DNA of 64,000 nucleotides from Kitasatospora sp. SUK 42 (GTDB lineage: Bacteria > Actinomycetota > Actinomycetes > Streptomycetales > Streptomycetaceae). Below, piece by piece: positions 42,994 to 51,512 of the stretch. The position numbers and the translations under genes were made by a program. The first letter of the stretch is position 1. Each line of letters starts with the position of its first letter. The stretch is from NCBI RefSeq assembly GCF_015776785.2, contig NZ_LFMD02000007.1, positions 1,187,895 to 1,251,894 of the forward strand, in the 5' to 3' direction. A model generated the notes under the pieces. The model worked only from the letters and a program-made list of their open reading frames with translations, was not told the DNA's origin and did not search any database.

Positions 42994-44562
42994 CTACTCC
43001 GCGCCGATCTCCGCGAGGATCTCCTCGACCGCCTTCCGGGCCCGCTCGGCGTCCTCCGCGACCAGGCCGATCCTGGTCCGACGGTCGAGGACGTCGGCGG
43101 CGTCCAGGGCGCCCTCATGGGTGACGGCGTAGGCGATCTCGGCGCGCGTCACGTCGACGCCCTCGGCCACCGGCTCCAACTCCCCCGCCGCCAGCACCTC
43201 GTGAGCCGCGCCGCCATGGCGGGCGAGCAGTGAGACGGGGATGCCGGCGGCCGGAACCGGGCGGCTGTCCCCGTGCCCCGGGGCGCCGACCAGCGGCAGG
43301 CGGGCCGTCCAGCAGGTGCGGGCGGGCAGGCCGCGCAGGCGGACGGCGGCGTCCACCGCGTCCTCGGCCATCCGACGGTAGGTGGTGAGCTTGCCGCCGA
43401 CCACGGTGACCACCCCGGACGGGGACTCCAGCACCGCGTGCTCCCGGGAGATGTCGGCGGTGTTCCCCCCGCCGGTGTCGATCAGCGGGCGCAGTCCGGC
43501 GTACGCGCCGCGCACGTCCGCCCTGGTCAACCCGGTGGCGAGGGCCGCGTTCACGGTGTCCAGGAGGAACGTCAACTCTGCTTCGGTGGGCTGCGGTTCG
43601 TCCGGGATCGGGCCCGGGGCGTCCTCGTCGGTCAGCCCGATCGCCACCCGGCCGAGCTGCTGCGGCAGGGCGAAGACGAAGCGGCTGGTGGAGCCGGGCA
43701 CCGGCACGGTGAGCGCGGCCGCCGGGTGGCCCAGCACGGCGGCGTCCACCAGCAGATGGGTGCCCCGGCTGGGGCGCAGCCTGATGGAGGTGTCCACCTC
43801 GCCCGCCCAGACGCCGGTGGCGTTGACCACCGCGCCCGCGGTGACGGTCAGCGCCTGCCCGCTCAGGGTGTCGACCAGCCGGGCGGAGGTGCCGGTGACG
43901 TCCTCGGCCCGCACCCGGGTCAGCACCCTCGCCCCGTACTGCGCCGCGGTGCGCGCCAGGGCGACCACCAGCCGCGCGTCGTCCACGAGTTGGCCGTCGT
44001 GCGCGACCAGCGCGCCGCGCAGGCCCGCCGTCCGGACGCCCGGCACCAGCTGCCGCGTCCGGGCCGCGTCGATCCGGCGCATCCGGGGCAGCAGGGCTCC
44101 CGGCGTCCCGGCGCTCAACCGCAGCGCGTCCCCGGCGTGGAAACCCGCCCGGATCAGCGAGGCCTGGCCGGGGCGCAGCAGGTCAGGCAGCAGCGGCACC
44201 AGTTGGGGCAGGGCGCGGATCAGGTGCGGGGCGGTGCGGGTCATCAGCACACCGCGCTCGACGGCGCTCTCCCGGGCCACCTTGACCCGACCGGAGGCGA
44301 GGTAGCGCAGGCCGCCGTGCACCAGCTTGGAGCTCCAGCGGCTCGTCCCGAAGGCGAGGTCGCGGGCCTCGACCAGCACCGTGCGCAGGCCGCGCGCGGC
44401 GGCGTCCAGGGCGACCCCGGCGCCGGTGACGCCGCCGCCGATCACCAGCAGGTCGACGCGCGGATCGTCGGCGAGCGCGTCGAGCTCCAGGGAGCGGCGA
44501 CGGGCGTTGAGTCGAGTGGTTCCCGCGTACGGGCCGGCGGGCGTGCCTGCGGTGGGCGTCAT
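42994..44562 (-). CDS. glpD: FAD-dependent glycerol-3-phosphate dehydrogenase
   Basis: 522 aa. FAD-binding VDLLVIGGGVTGAGVALDAA near residue 37, then GTSRWSSKLVHGGLRYL, the substrate-region RPSRGTHLLVD and GGKLTTYRRMAEDAVDAA near the C-terminus, all GlpD hallmarks. It oxidises sn-glycerol-3-phosphate to dihydroxyacetone phosphate and passes electrons to quinone at the membrane. Its ATG overlaps the TetR stop by four bases. Across the promoter lie an alkyl-DHAP-synthase-like enzyme and a lipid kinase, so this copy may serve lipid rather than glycerol catabolism. Confidence 0.93.
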   Translation of the reverse strand: MTPTAGTPAGPYAGTTRLNARRRSLELDALADDPRVDLLVIGGGVTGAGVALDAAARGLRTVLVEARDLAFGTSRWSSKLVHGGLRYLASGRVKVARESAVERGVLMTRTAPHLIRALPQLVPLLPDLLRPGQASLIRAGFHAGDALRLSAGTPGALLPRMRRIDAARTRQLVPGVRTAGLRGALVAHDGQLVDDARLVVALARTAAQYGARVLTRVRAEDVTGTSARLVDTLSGQALTVTAGAVVNATGVWAGEVDTSIRLRPSRGTHLLVDAAVLGHPAAALTVPVPGSTSRFVFALPQQLGRVAIGLTDEDAPGPIPDEPQPTEAELTFLLDTVNAALATGLTRADVRGAYAGLRPLIDTGGGNTADISREHAVLESPSGVVTVVGGKLTTYRRMAEDAVDAAVRLRGLPARTCWTARLPLVGAPGHGDSRPVPAAGIPVSLLARHGGAAHEVLAAGELEPVAEGVDVTRAEIAYAVTHEGALDAADVLDRRTRIGLVAEDAERARKAVEEILAEIGAE

Positions 44563-45149
44563 GGCGCGAGGTATCCGTTCAGCGCTCTGGCCAGTTCGCG
44601 CCGCCAGGCCGCCTCGGGCAGCAGGGAGGCGACCATGCGGTGCGACTGGACGGTGGACTGGGCGATCAGCAGGACCATGGCGGCCAGTTCGGTCGGCTCG
44701 CCGGCGCGGATCGAGCCGTCGGCCTGGCCCAGCTCGATGCCGGTGCGCAGCGCCTCCAGCAGACCGCGCTGGCTGGCGCCGAGCCGCTCGACGACGTACC
44801 GGAGCAGCAGGTCGGAGTCGTCGGAGTGGAGCAGCGCGCCGAGCACCGGGTGGTCGCGCAGCCGCACCGCGACCTCGACCACCCGCGCCACGAAGGTCTC
44901 CCGGTCGCGGACGGCCAGCGCGGTGCCCTCCAGGGTGGCCAGGATCTCCCGGGTGAGCAGCGCCCCGATCACCGCCTGGACGTCCGGCCAGCGCCGGTAG
45001 ACGGTCGGGCGGCTGACCCCGGCACGGCGGGCGATCTCCGCCAGCTGGGTCCGGCGGACGCCGAGCTGGACGACCAGGTGGGCGGCGGCGTCCAGGATCG
45101 CGTCGTCGGTGCTGCGGGGCTGCTCGGATGCGGCGTTACTACTTGACAT
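44559..45149 (-). CDS. TetR-family regulator
   Basis: 196 aa from ATG 45149. The HTH is AILDAAAHLVVQLGVRRTQL, then AEIARRAGVSRPTVYRRWPD. The C-terminal part is helical (LLRYVVERLGASQRGLLEAL). It is the first gene of a TetR-glpD unit and is divergent from the flavoenzyme/kinase pair with only 20 bp between start codons, so it very likely represses both directions. No ribosome site is present, suggesting a leaderless message. Confidence 0.9.
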   Translation of the reverse strand: MSSSNAASEQPRSTDDAILDAAAHLVVQLGVRRTQLAEIARRAGVSRPTVYRRWPDVQAVIGALLTREILATLEGTALAVRDRETFVARVVEVAVRLRDHPVLGALLHSDDSDLLLRYVVERLGASQRGLLEALRTGIELGQADGSIRAGEPTELAAMVLLIAQSTVQSHRMVASLLPEAAWRRELARALNGYLAP

Positions 45150-45169
45150 GATGTGTGAAACTGTAACGC
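45150..45169. promoter_or_regulatory. 20-bp divergent start region of the TetR/flavoenzyme operons
   Basis: The two ATGs face away from each other with 20 bases between. TTGACA at 45143-45148 and TGTAAC at 45162-45167 resemble promoter elements, and GTTAC (45135) / GTAAC (45163) are inverted. Promoters and operator must overlap the coding starts, and both messages are probably leaderless. Confidence 0.5.
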
Positions 45170-46792
45170 ATGGCACCTGAGACGCAAGCGGGACCGGCCG
45201 GCGCCGCCCTTCCGCTCCCCCCGATGAAGTGGGACGCCTGGGGCGACCCGGCCCTCGCCAAGGAGCTGTCCGCGGACATCAAGGGGCTGCTCGCCGCCGC
45301 CCTCGGCGTCACCGGCGACGCCACCCCCGGGCCGGACGCCGCCGAGGTCGTGCTGCGCCCGTCCCGGATCACCGCCGAGGACCTCAAGGCCCTGGCCTCC
45401 GCCGTCGGCGAGGCGCACGTCAGCGCGGCCGACGCCGACCGGCTGCCGCGCGCCGGCGGCAAGTCCACCCCCGACCTGCTGCGCCGCCGCAGCCGCGAGC
45501 CGCAGGACGCGCCCGACGCCGTCGTCCTGCCCGGCAGCGAGGACGAGATCGCCGCCGTCCTCGCCGTCTGCGCCGAGCGCCGCCTCGCCGTCGTCCCGTT
45601 CGGCGGCGGCACCAGCGTGGTCGGCGGCCTCGACCCCGAGCGCGGCCCGTTCGAGGCCGTCGTCTCGCTCGACCTGCGCCGCTTCGACCAACTCCTCGAC
45701 CTCGACGAGACCTCCGGCGAGGCCGTCCTCGGCGCCGGACTCACCGGCCCCGCGGCGGAAGCCCTGCTCGCCGAACGCGGCTGGGAACTCGGCCACTACC
45801 CGCAGAGCTTCCGCTACGCCACCATCGGCGGCTTCGCGGCCACCCGCTCCTCCGGCCAGGACTCCGCCGGATACGGGCGCTTCGACGAGATGGTGCGCGG
45901 CCTGCGCGTCGTCACCCCCGCCGGGATGCTCGACCTCGGGCGCGCCCCCGCCTCCGCCGCCGGGCCCGACCTGCGCCAGCTCTTCCTCGGCTCCGAGGGC
46001 ACCCTCGGCGTCATCACCGCCGTCCGCCTGCGCGTCCACCCGCTGCCCGCCGTCAAGGCCTACGAGGCGTGGAGCTTCCCCGACTTCGCCACCGGCACCG
46101 CCGCGCTGCGCACCGTCGAACAGCAGGGCACCGGGCCGACCGTCATCCGGCTCTCCGACGAGGCCGAGACCATGGTCAACCTCGCCATGACCGAACAGAT
46201 CGGCGGCGCCCCGGCGGTCAGCGGCTGCCTGGCCGTCACCGTCTTCGAAGGCAGCGCCGAACAGGTCGCCGCCCGGCAGGAGCTCACCCGCGAGGCGCTG
46301 CTCGCCGCCGGCGGCACCTCGCTCGGCGACGGCCCGGCCCGCTCCTGGGAGCACGGCCGGTTCAACGCCCCCTACCTGCGCGACTCCCTGCTCAGCGCGG
46401 GCGCGCTGTGCGAAACCCTGGAGACCGCCGCCGCCTGGAGCCGGCTCGCGGGACTGCGGGTCGCCGTCACCGAGGCGCTGACCGGCGCCCTGCCCGGCGC
46501 CCTGGTGCTCTGCCACATCTCGCACGTGTACCCGACCGGCGCCTCGCTCTACTTCACCGTCGTCGCCGCCCTCGGCGAGGACCCGCTCGACCGCTGGGCC
46601 ACCGCCAAGCGGGCCGCGGGCGACGCCATCCTCGGCGCCGGCGGCACCATCACCCACCACCACGCGGTCGGCACCGACCACCGGCCCTGGATGAGCGAGG
46701 AGATCGGCGACCTCGGCGTGCGCATCCTGCGCGCCGTCAAGGCCGAACTCGACCCGGCGGGCATCCTCAACCCCGGCAAGCTGATCCCATGA
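45170..46792 (+). CDS. FAD-binding oxidase/alkyl-DHAP synthase-like protein
   Basis: 540 aa from ATG 45170 (a second Met, MKWDAWGD at codon 19, is where many homologues begin). A PCMH-type FAD domain has VVPFGGGTSVVGGLDP and HYPQSFRYATIGGFAATRSSGQDSAGYGRFDE, the AGPS-like signature. The C-terminal half has THHHAVGTDHRPWMSEEIG, the catalytic His cluster of alkyl-dihydroxyacetonephosphate synthase, and AVKAELDPAGILNPGKLIP. The stop overlaps the next gene's ATG (ATGA). With glpD producing DHAP across the promoter and a lipid kinase downstream, a role in ether-type or unusual glycerolipid metabolism is possible; D-lactate-type oxidases share this fold. Confidence 0.85.
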   Translation: MAPETQAGPAGAALPLPPMKWDAWGDPALAKELSADIKGLLAAALGVTGDATPGPDAAEVVLRPSRITAEDLKALASAVGEAHVSAADADRLPRAGGKSTPDLLRRRSREPQDAPDAVVLPGSEDEIAAVLAVCAERRLAVVPFGGGTSVVGGLDPERGPFEAVVSLDLRRFDQLLDLDETSGEAVLGAGLTGPAAEALLAERGWELGHYPQSFRYATIGGFAATRSSGQDSAGYGRFDEMVRGLRVVTPAGMLDLGRAPASAAGPDLRQLFLGSEGTLGVITAVRLRVHPLPAVKAYEAWSFPDFATGTAALRTVEQQGTGPTVIRLSDEAETMVNLAMTEQIGGAPAVSGCLAVTVFEGSAEQVAARQELTREALLAAGGTSLGDGPARSWEHGRFNAPYLRDSLLSAGALCETLETAAAWSRLAGLRVAVTEALTGALPGALVLCHISHVYPTGASLYFTVVAALGEDPLDRWATAKRAAGDAILGAGGTITHHHAVGTDHRPWMSEEIGDLGVRILRAVKAELDPAGILNPGKLIP

Positions 46793-47697
46793 CCGACACG
46801 AGAACCGTCCGCAGGGTCGTCGTTCTCACCAACCCGGCGGCGGGCATCGGCCACGCCGAGTCCGCCGCCCGCCGGGTCGTCGCCCGCCTGCGCGCCCTCG
46901 GAGTCGAGGTCGAACCGCAGGCCGGGCGCTCCACCGAGGACGCCGTACGCCTCGCCCGCGAGGCCGCCGCCGACGGCGTGGACGCGCTGGCCGTCGTCGG
47001 CGGCGACGGCATGATCAACCTGGCCCTCCAGGCCCTCGCCGACACCTCCGTACCGCTCGGAGTGATACCCGCCGGCACCGGCAACGACCACGCCCGCGAG
47101 TACGGCCTGCCGCTCGGCGACCCCGAGGCCGCCGCCGACGTCGTCGCCGCCGGGCGCACCCGCGGCATCGACCTCGGCCGGATCACCGGCCCCGACGGCG
47201 CGGCACGCTGGTACGGCTCCGTCCTCGCCACCGGCTTCGACTCCCTGGTCAGCGACCGCGTCAACCGGCTGCGCTGGCCGCGCGGGCGGATGCGCTACAA
47301 CCTCGCCATCCTCGCCGAGTTCGCCAACCTGCGCCCGCTGCCGTTCCGGATCACCCTCGCCGACGGCACCGTCATCGAACGCGACCTCACCCTCGCCGCC
47401 GTCGGCAACACCCGCAGCTACGGCGGCGGCATGCTGATGTGCCCCGACGCCCTCCCCGACGACGGACTGCTCGACCTCACCCTCGTCGACGCCATGCCCC
47501 GGCTGCGGATCGCCCGCTTCTTCCCCACCCTCTTCAAGGGCACCCACACCACCCACCCGGAGGTCACCACCCTGCGCACCGAGTCCCTGCGGATCGAGTC
47601 CCCCGGCATCACCGCCTACGCCGACGGCGAGTTCATCGCGGCCCTGCCCGTCGAGGTCACGGTGCGACGGAAGGCCCTACGCCTGCTGGTGCCGTGA
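46789..47697 (+). CDS. Diacylglycerol/lipid kinase family protein
   Basis: 302 aa; translationally coupled to the flavoenzyme by a 4-bp overlap. LTNPAAGIGHAESAARRV, the nucleotide loop VVGGDGMINLALQAL and PLGVIPAGTGNDHAREYGLP define DAGK/YegS-type lipid kinases; the C-terminal beta domain ends AYADGEFIAALPVEVTV. It phosphorylates diacylglycerol or a related lipid at the membrane face. The pairing suggests the kinase works on a product of the upstream enzyme. Confidence 0.92.
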   Translation: MTDTRTVRRVVVLTNPAAGIGHAESAARRVVARLRALGVEVEPQAGRSTEDAVRLAREAAADGVDALAVVGGDGMINLALQALADTSVPLGVIPAGTGNDHAREYGLPLGDPEAAADVVAAGRTRGIDLGRITGPDGAARWYGSVLATGFDSLVSDRVNRLRWPRGRMRYNLAILAEFANLRPLPFRITLADGTVIERDLTLAAVGNTRSYGGGMLMCPDALPDDGLLDLTLVDAMPRLRIARFFPTLFKGTHTTHPEVTTLRTESLRIESPGITAYADGEFIAALPVEVTVRRKALRLLVP

Positions 47698-47725
47698 GAA
47701 CCTGAGGCCAGGGAGGGCAGCCACC

Positions 47726-47875
47726 ATGCAGCTCGCAGTGAACGTGACACCCCACGGCATCCCCGTGTTCGAACTCCTCATCGGCCTGGCCCCACTCGCC
47801 GTCGCCGGCTCGGCCGTCATGGCCGCCGGCCTCGGCCTCACCAACCACTGGCGCTGGACCCGCCGCCCCAACTGA
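47726..47875 (+). CDS. Small single-pass membrane protein
   Basis: 49 aa; ATG 47726 follows GGGAGGG. MQLAVNVTPHGIPVFELLIG, then LAPLAVAGSAVMAAGLGL as one hydrophobic helix, and a basic end NHWRWTRRPN. It lies 28 bp after the lipid kinase on the same strand and may be part of that operon. No family recognised. Confidence 0.55.
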   Translation: MQLAVNVTPHGIPVFELLIGLAPLAVAGSAVMAAGLGLTNHWRWTRRPN

Positions 47876-47929
47876 CCGCCCGCGCCCGCGCCGAGAGCCA
47901 CGGGAGCGAGCCGGTCGTGCGCGCCGTCC

Positions 47930-48388
47930 TCACAGGTGCGCCCTGATCTGCCGTACCGGGTGACCGAGCGCGGCACCGATCGCCGCCAACTGCGGCTCGG
48001 TGAACCAAAGGCACTCCGGGTTCCACACCTCGACCTCGAACCGGGCGAAGCCGCACGGCCAGTCGTACTCCAGCACCTCCAGCGTCGTTTCCGCCCCGCA
48101 GCACGGCACCGTGACCACGAGCGTCGCGAAGCCGTCCTCGGCGTGTTCCTCCAGCAGGTCGCCCCACCAGTCCGGCCCGAGCGTGCCGCCACAGTGCGGG
48201 CAGCCGATCCTCTCCAGGTTCTCCCCGCAGTCGACCGCCGCCGTCCGCTCGTGCCAGGTCAGCTCCAGCTCCGCCCCGTCGTCCGCACCGAGCAGCCCGA
48301 CCACCACCGCCCGCGCCCGCTCGGCTGCCGATGGATCCGGCTGCCAGCGCGGGTCGGTGGGGATCACCGACAGCACGTCGTCACTCAT
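47930..48388 (-). CDS. Hypothetical protein with paired Cys motifs
   Basis: 152 aa. CPHCGG and, 38 residues later, PCCGAE probably bind zinc (zinc-ribbon-like). Other segments are ELELTWHERTAAVDCGENLE and a C-terminal FTEPQLAAIGAALGHPVRQI. Similar proteins occur in actinobacteria as uncharacterised cytosolic proteins. Its ATG overlaps the upstream stop by eight bases. Confidence 0.75.
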   Translation of the reverse strand: MSDDVLSVIPTDPRWQPDPSAAERARAVVVGLLGADDGAELELTWHERTAAVDCGENLERIGCPHCGGTLGPDWWGDLLEEHAEDGFATLVVTVPCCGAETTLEVLEYDWPCGFARFEVEVWNPECLWFTEPQLAAIGAALGHPVRQIRAHL

Positions 48389-48764
48389 GCGGATCCCCCT
48401 CGGCGTCCAGCATCAGCGGGGCGGCCGGCTCCGGCGCCGGGCCCAGGTCGAGCGGCCGCCAGTCCAGGCCCTCGCCCCAGCCCGGCTCGGCCCGCGCCCA
48501 GGCCGTCATCGCCGCGATCACCGGCTCGGGCCCCTCCAGGTGCACCTCGAAGTGCCGGTCGGCGGAGCCGTCGCGGTGTTCCAGCGCGTAGTGGCGGCCG
48601 GCCTTGTGCCACACCTGGATGTAGACGTCCGGCAGGTCCGGTATCCGCTGCACGACGAGGAAGCAGTCGCCCCCCGCGCCGATGCGCCGGACCAGCCCCG
48701 CGAGTTCCTCCGCGCCCACCCTCAGGTGCCGCGCATCGTTCGTCTGCACCGCGATCGCCAACAT
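48381..48764 (-). CDS. Hypothetical protein, 127 aa
   Basis: First gene of a two-gene unit, overlapping the zinc-ribbon-like protein. RRIGAGGDCFLVVQRIPDLP, DVYIQVWHKAGRHYALEHRDG and FEVHLEGPEPVIAAMTAWAR suggest an alpha+beta fold of four strands. No signal peptide. No family assigned. Confidence 0.7.
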   Translation of the reverse strand: MLAIAVQTNDARHLRVGAEELAGLVRRIGAGGDCFLVVQRIPDLPDVYIQVWHKAGRHYALEHRDGSADRHFEVHLEGPEPVIAAMTAWARAEPGWGEGLDWRPLDLGPAPEPAAPLMLDAEGDPHE

Positions 48765-48932
48765 GCGGTCACCCTGGCACGCACCACTGACAATCGGGCG
48801 GGGCGGTCCGGCGGTTCAGGCCCGTACGGGACTCCGCTGACAGGGCCGACCGAGAAGGCCAGGGCCGAGATGCCGGTACGGACGGTGACCCGGCCGGGGC
48901 CGGTCAGTGCAGCCCCCTTGCCCGTGGGCGCC

Positions 48933-49475
48933 CTATGCGCCGTGGTCCTCCCGGCGGAGGCGGAAGACGACGTTGCGCCGCGCCGGGTCCTGTGGGGCGT
49001 CGGGGTCGGCGAAGTCCTCGGCGGGGTCGTGGGTCATCCCGAGGCGGTGCATCACCTTCTGCGAGCGCAGGTTGGCGGCGGTGGTGATGGCGAGGATCTC
49101 GGGGAGGGCGAGCGCGTCGAAGCCGTGGGCGAGGACCGCCCGGGCCGCCTCCGTCGCGTAGCCGTGGCCCCAGGCCGACCGGGCCAGGCGCCAGCCGATC
49201 TCGACTCCGCTGACCGGGTCCTGCTCCTCGACCTCGTCCAGGCCCGCGAAGCCGATGAACTCGCCGCCCTCCCGGGTCTCGACGGCCAGCCACCCGTGCC
49301 CGCGCCGCTCCAGCTCCGCCTCGAACCGCGCCACCGAGGAGTCGCTCTGCTCGCGGGTGAGGATGCCGCCGAGGTGCTCGCGGACCTCCGGGTCGGCGTT
49401 CATCGCGGCCCACGGCACGAGGTCGGACTCCCGCCAGCGGCGGATCAGCAGGCGTTCGGTGATCATTTCGTTCAT
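48933..49475 (-). CDS. GNAT acetyltransferase, RimJ/RimL type
   Basis: 180 aa from ATG 49475. MITERLLIRRWRESDLVPWA, VEIGWRLARSAWGHGYATEA (acetyl-CoA loop) and ILAITTAANLRSQKVMHRLG are the RimJ/RimL family landmarks. It acetylates an amino group of a protein or small molecule. It stands alone. Substrate unknown. Confidence 0.9.
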   Translation of the reverse strand: MNEMITERLLIRRWRESDLVPWAAMNADPEVREHLGGILTREQSDSSVARFEAELERRGHGWLAVETREGGEFIGFAGLDEVEEQDPVSGVEIGWRLARSAWGHGYATEAARAVLAHGFDALALPEILAITTAANLRSQKVMHRLGMTHDPAEDFADPDAPQDPARRNVVFRLRREDHGA

Positions 49476-49768
49476 GCCCCAACCCAACGGCACACCGCCC
49501 GCGCGGGCAAGCGAAAAACGGGGTGCCCCGCCGCGCCCTGCCCGGGTAGCGTGCGGGGCATGTCGAGCCCTGAGGCATCCAAGGTGGGGGCACGCGGTCA
49601 CGCCGTCTGCCCCCTGAAGCACTGCTGACACTGCTGAACCGCTGAGTTCAGCGACCCGATCGTGCGTGTGGCCGGTCGGGCGGGTGCGTGTGCCCTCGGT
49701 GGGGGGGCGGGCTGTGGTGACGAGACGGACGGTTCCTGTCCCGACTTCCACCCTCCCGGAGTCTCTCG
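49476..49768 (+). other. Intergenic region upstream of the efflux pump
   Basis: About 290 bp. It has a repeated CACTGCTGA (near 49620) and an inverted repeat noted separately. No gene is supported. Confidence 0.4.
49633..49652. promoter_or_regulatory. Inverted repeat upstream of the MFS pump
   Basis: GCTGAAC-CGCTGA-GTTCAGC, perfect 7-bp arms, 117 bp before the start codon. Possible operator or leader hairpin. Confidence 0.45.
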
Positions 49769-50917
49769 ATGCCTGTTCCGCTGTACCTGCTCGCCCTGGC
49801 CGTGTTCGCCATGGGCACCTCGGAGTTCATGCTCGCCGGCCTGCTGCCGGGCCTCGCCGCCGAGCTCGGCGTCCCGCTCGGGACGGCGGGCACCCTCACC
49901 TCCGCCTTCGCGCTCGGCATGGTGGTCGGCGCGCCGCTGATGGCCGGGCTGGCCCGCAGCCGGCCGGGGCGCGCCACCCTGTTCGGCTTCGTGCTGGTGT
50001 TCGCGGCGGCGCACGTCGTCGGGGCCGTCACCACGAGTTTCCCGGTGCTGTTCGCGAGCCGTGTCGTGGCCGCGCTCGCCGATGCGGGCTTCCTCGCCGT
50101 CGCGCTGACCACCGCCACCGCGCTGGTCCCGCCGGACCGCAAGGGACGGGCGCTCGCCGTACTCCTCTCGGGCACGACGGTGGCCACGGTCGCCGGGGTG
50201 CCCGGGGGCGCGGTCCTGGGCGCGCTGCTGGGCTGGCGGGCGGTGTTCTGGGCGGTGGCCGCGCTCTGTCTGCCCGCCGCCGCCGGCATCCTGCTCGGCC
50301 TCCCGGCGCCCGCCGCAGCGGGGCGGGCGCCGGGCCGCCCCGACCTGCGCGCCGAACTCTCCGAGCTGCGGCGGCCGGGGCTGCGGAAGGTCCTGCCGCT
50401 GGCCGCGCTGGTGAACGCCGCGACCTTCGGCGGCTTCACCTTCCTCGCCCCGGTCGTGACCGGCCCCGCCCGTCTCGGCGACCTGTGGGTGCCCGTCGCC
50501 CTGGTGCTGTTCGGGGCCGGTTCCTTCCTGGGCGTCACCGCCGCCGGGCGGCTCGCGGACCGCCGCCCCGGCCTGGTCCTCGCCGTCGCCGGTCCGCTGC
50601 TGCTGATCGGCTGGCCCGCGCCGGCCGTTCTGGCACACGAACCGGCCGTCCTGCTCCCCCTCGTCCTCCTGCTGGGCGCGCTGTCCTTCGCCCTCGGCGG
50701 CACCCTGATCACCCGAGCCCTGTACGCAGCGCCGGGCGCCCCCACCATGGCCGGCGCCTACGCGACCGCCGCCCTCAACCTCGGTGCCACCGCCGGCCCC
50801 CTGGTGGCCGCGACCACCCTCACCACCCCCGCCGGGCCGCTCGGCCCGTTCTACGCCGCCGCTCTCCTCATCGCGGCCGCCCTCCTGCTCGCCGCGCTCC
50901 CGCCGAGGCTCGGCTGA
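49769..50917 (+). CDS. MFS efflux transporter, Cmx/CmlR (chloramphenicol) type
   Basis: 382 aa, about 12 membrane helices. The start VYLLALAVFAMGTSEFMLAG-like (here MPVPLYLLALAVFAMGTSEF), then LTSAFALGMVVGAPLMAGLA and SRVVAALADAGFLAVALTTA, match the DHA1 subfamily that exports chloramphenicol (Cmx/CmlR) and similar drugs. Motif A is weak. It should be an H+-coupled drug exporter; the substrate cannot be told. Next to it are truncated oxidoreductase and TetR genes, which may once have regulated this locus. Confidence 0.88.
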   Translation: MPVPLYLLALAVFAMGTSEFMLAGLLPGLAAELGVPLGTAGTLTSAFALGMVVGAPLMAGLARSRPGRATLFGFVLVFAAAHVVGAVTTSFPVLFASRVVAALADAGFLAVALTTATALVPPDRKGRALAVLLSGTTVATVAGVPGGAVLGALLGWRAVFWAVAALCLPAAAGILLGLPAPAAAGRAPGRPDLRAELSELRRPGLRKVLPLAALVNAATFGGFTFLAPVVTGPARLGDLWVPVALVLFGAGSFLGVTAAGRLADRRPGLVLAVAGPLLLIGWPAPAVLAHEPAVLLPLVLLLGALSFALGGTLITRALYAAPGAPTMAGAYATAALNLGATAGPLVAATTLTTPAGPLGPFYAAALLIAAALLLAALPPRLG

Positions 50918-50920
50918 GCC

Positions 50921-51178
50921 TCAGTCGACCACCGTCAGCACGATCTTCCCCTGGAGGTGCCCCAGTTCGGCCCTGCGGTGGGCGGCCGCGGCCTCGCGCA
51001 GCGGGTACACGCTGTCCAGCGCGACCCGGACGCGGCCGTCCACCGGCAGTTCGGCCAGTTCGGCGAGGTCGCTGCCGCTGGAGCGGACCTGCCAGATGCC
51101 CTCGTGGAGGACGATCCCGAGCTCGGCCGCCCGCTCGGGCCGGTAGTCGCCGAGGAAGGCCGACACCCTCGGCGCCGA
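50921..51178 (-). pseudogene. 3' end of a zinc-type/quinone oxidoreductase gene
   Basis: About 80 C-terminal residues remain: VSAFLGDYRPERAAELGIVL, then VDGRVRVALDSVYPLREAAA and AHRRAELGHLQGKIVLTV, the closing helix and strand of MDR oxidoreductases. The catalytic and NADPH-binding parts are missing; the frame runs into the antisense of a TetR remnant at about 51,175. Confidence 0.8.
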
Positions 51179-51506
51179 GGGGCCGGCCGAACCCGCCCTG
51201 ATCGCCTGGCTCACCGAGTTCATCCTCGGCGCGGGCGCCCACCAGGGCCTGCCCGCCACCCTGATGGCCACCCTGGAGAACCCGGACTCCGCCCTGCACG
51301 CGAGCTGCCTGCGGATGCGGCAGGCCGGTGGCCGGCTGCTCGCCGCCGCCCAGCGGGACGGCGCGGTCCGCCCGGACGTCACCCCGCTCGACCTCTTCGC
51401 CCTCGCCAACGCCCTGAGCTGGATCACCGACCAGGCCCCCACCCTGGCCGAGCGCCGCGACCACCTCCTCGGCCTGGTCCTGGACGGCCTGCGGGCCCGC
51501 GTCTGA
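51179..51506 (+). pseudogene. 3' end of a TetR-family regulator gene
   Basis: About 108 residues remain: LGAEGPAEPALIAWLTEFIL, GLPATLMATLENPDSALHAS, RLLAAAQRDGAVRPDVTPLD and LANALSWITDQAP, which is the ligand-binding C-terminal domain of SbtR-like TetR proteins. The DNA-binding HTH is gone. Head-to-head with the oxidoreductase remnant, this marks one deletion that removed both 5' ends and their shared promoter. Confidence 0.75.
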
Positions 51507-51512
51507 ACGGCG

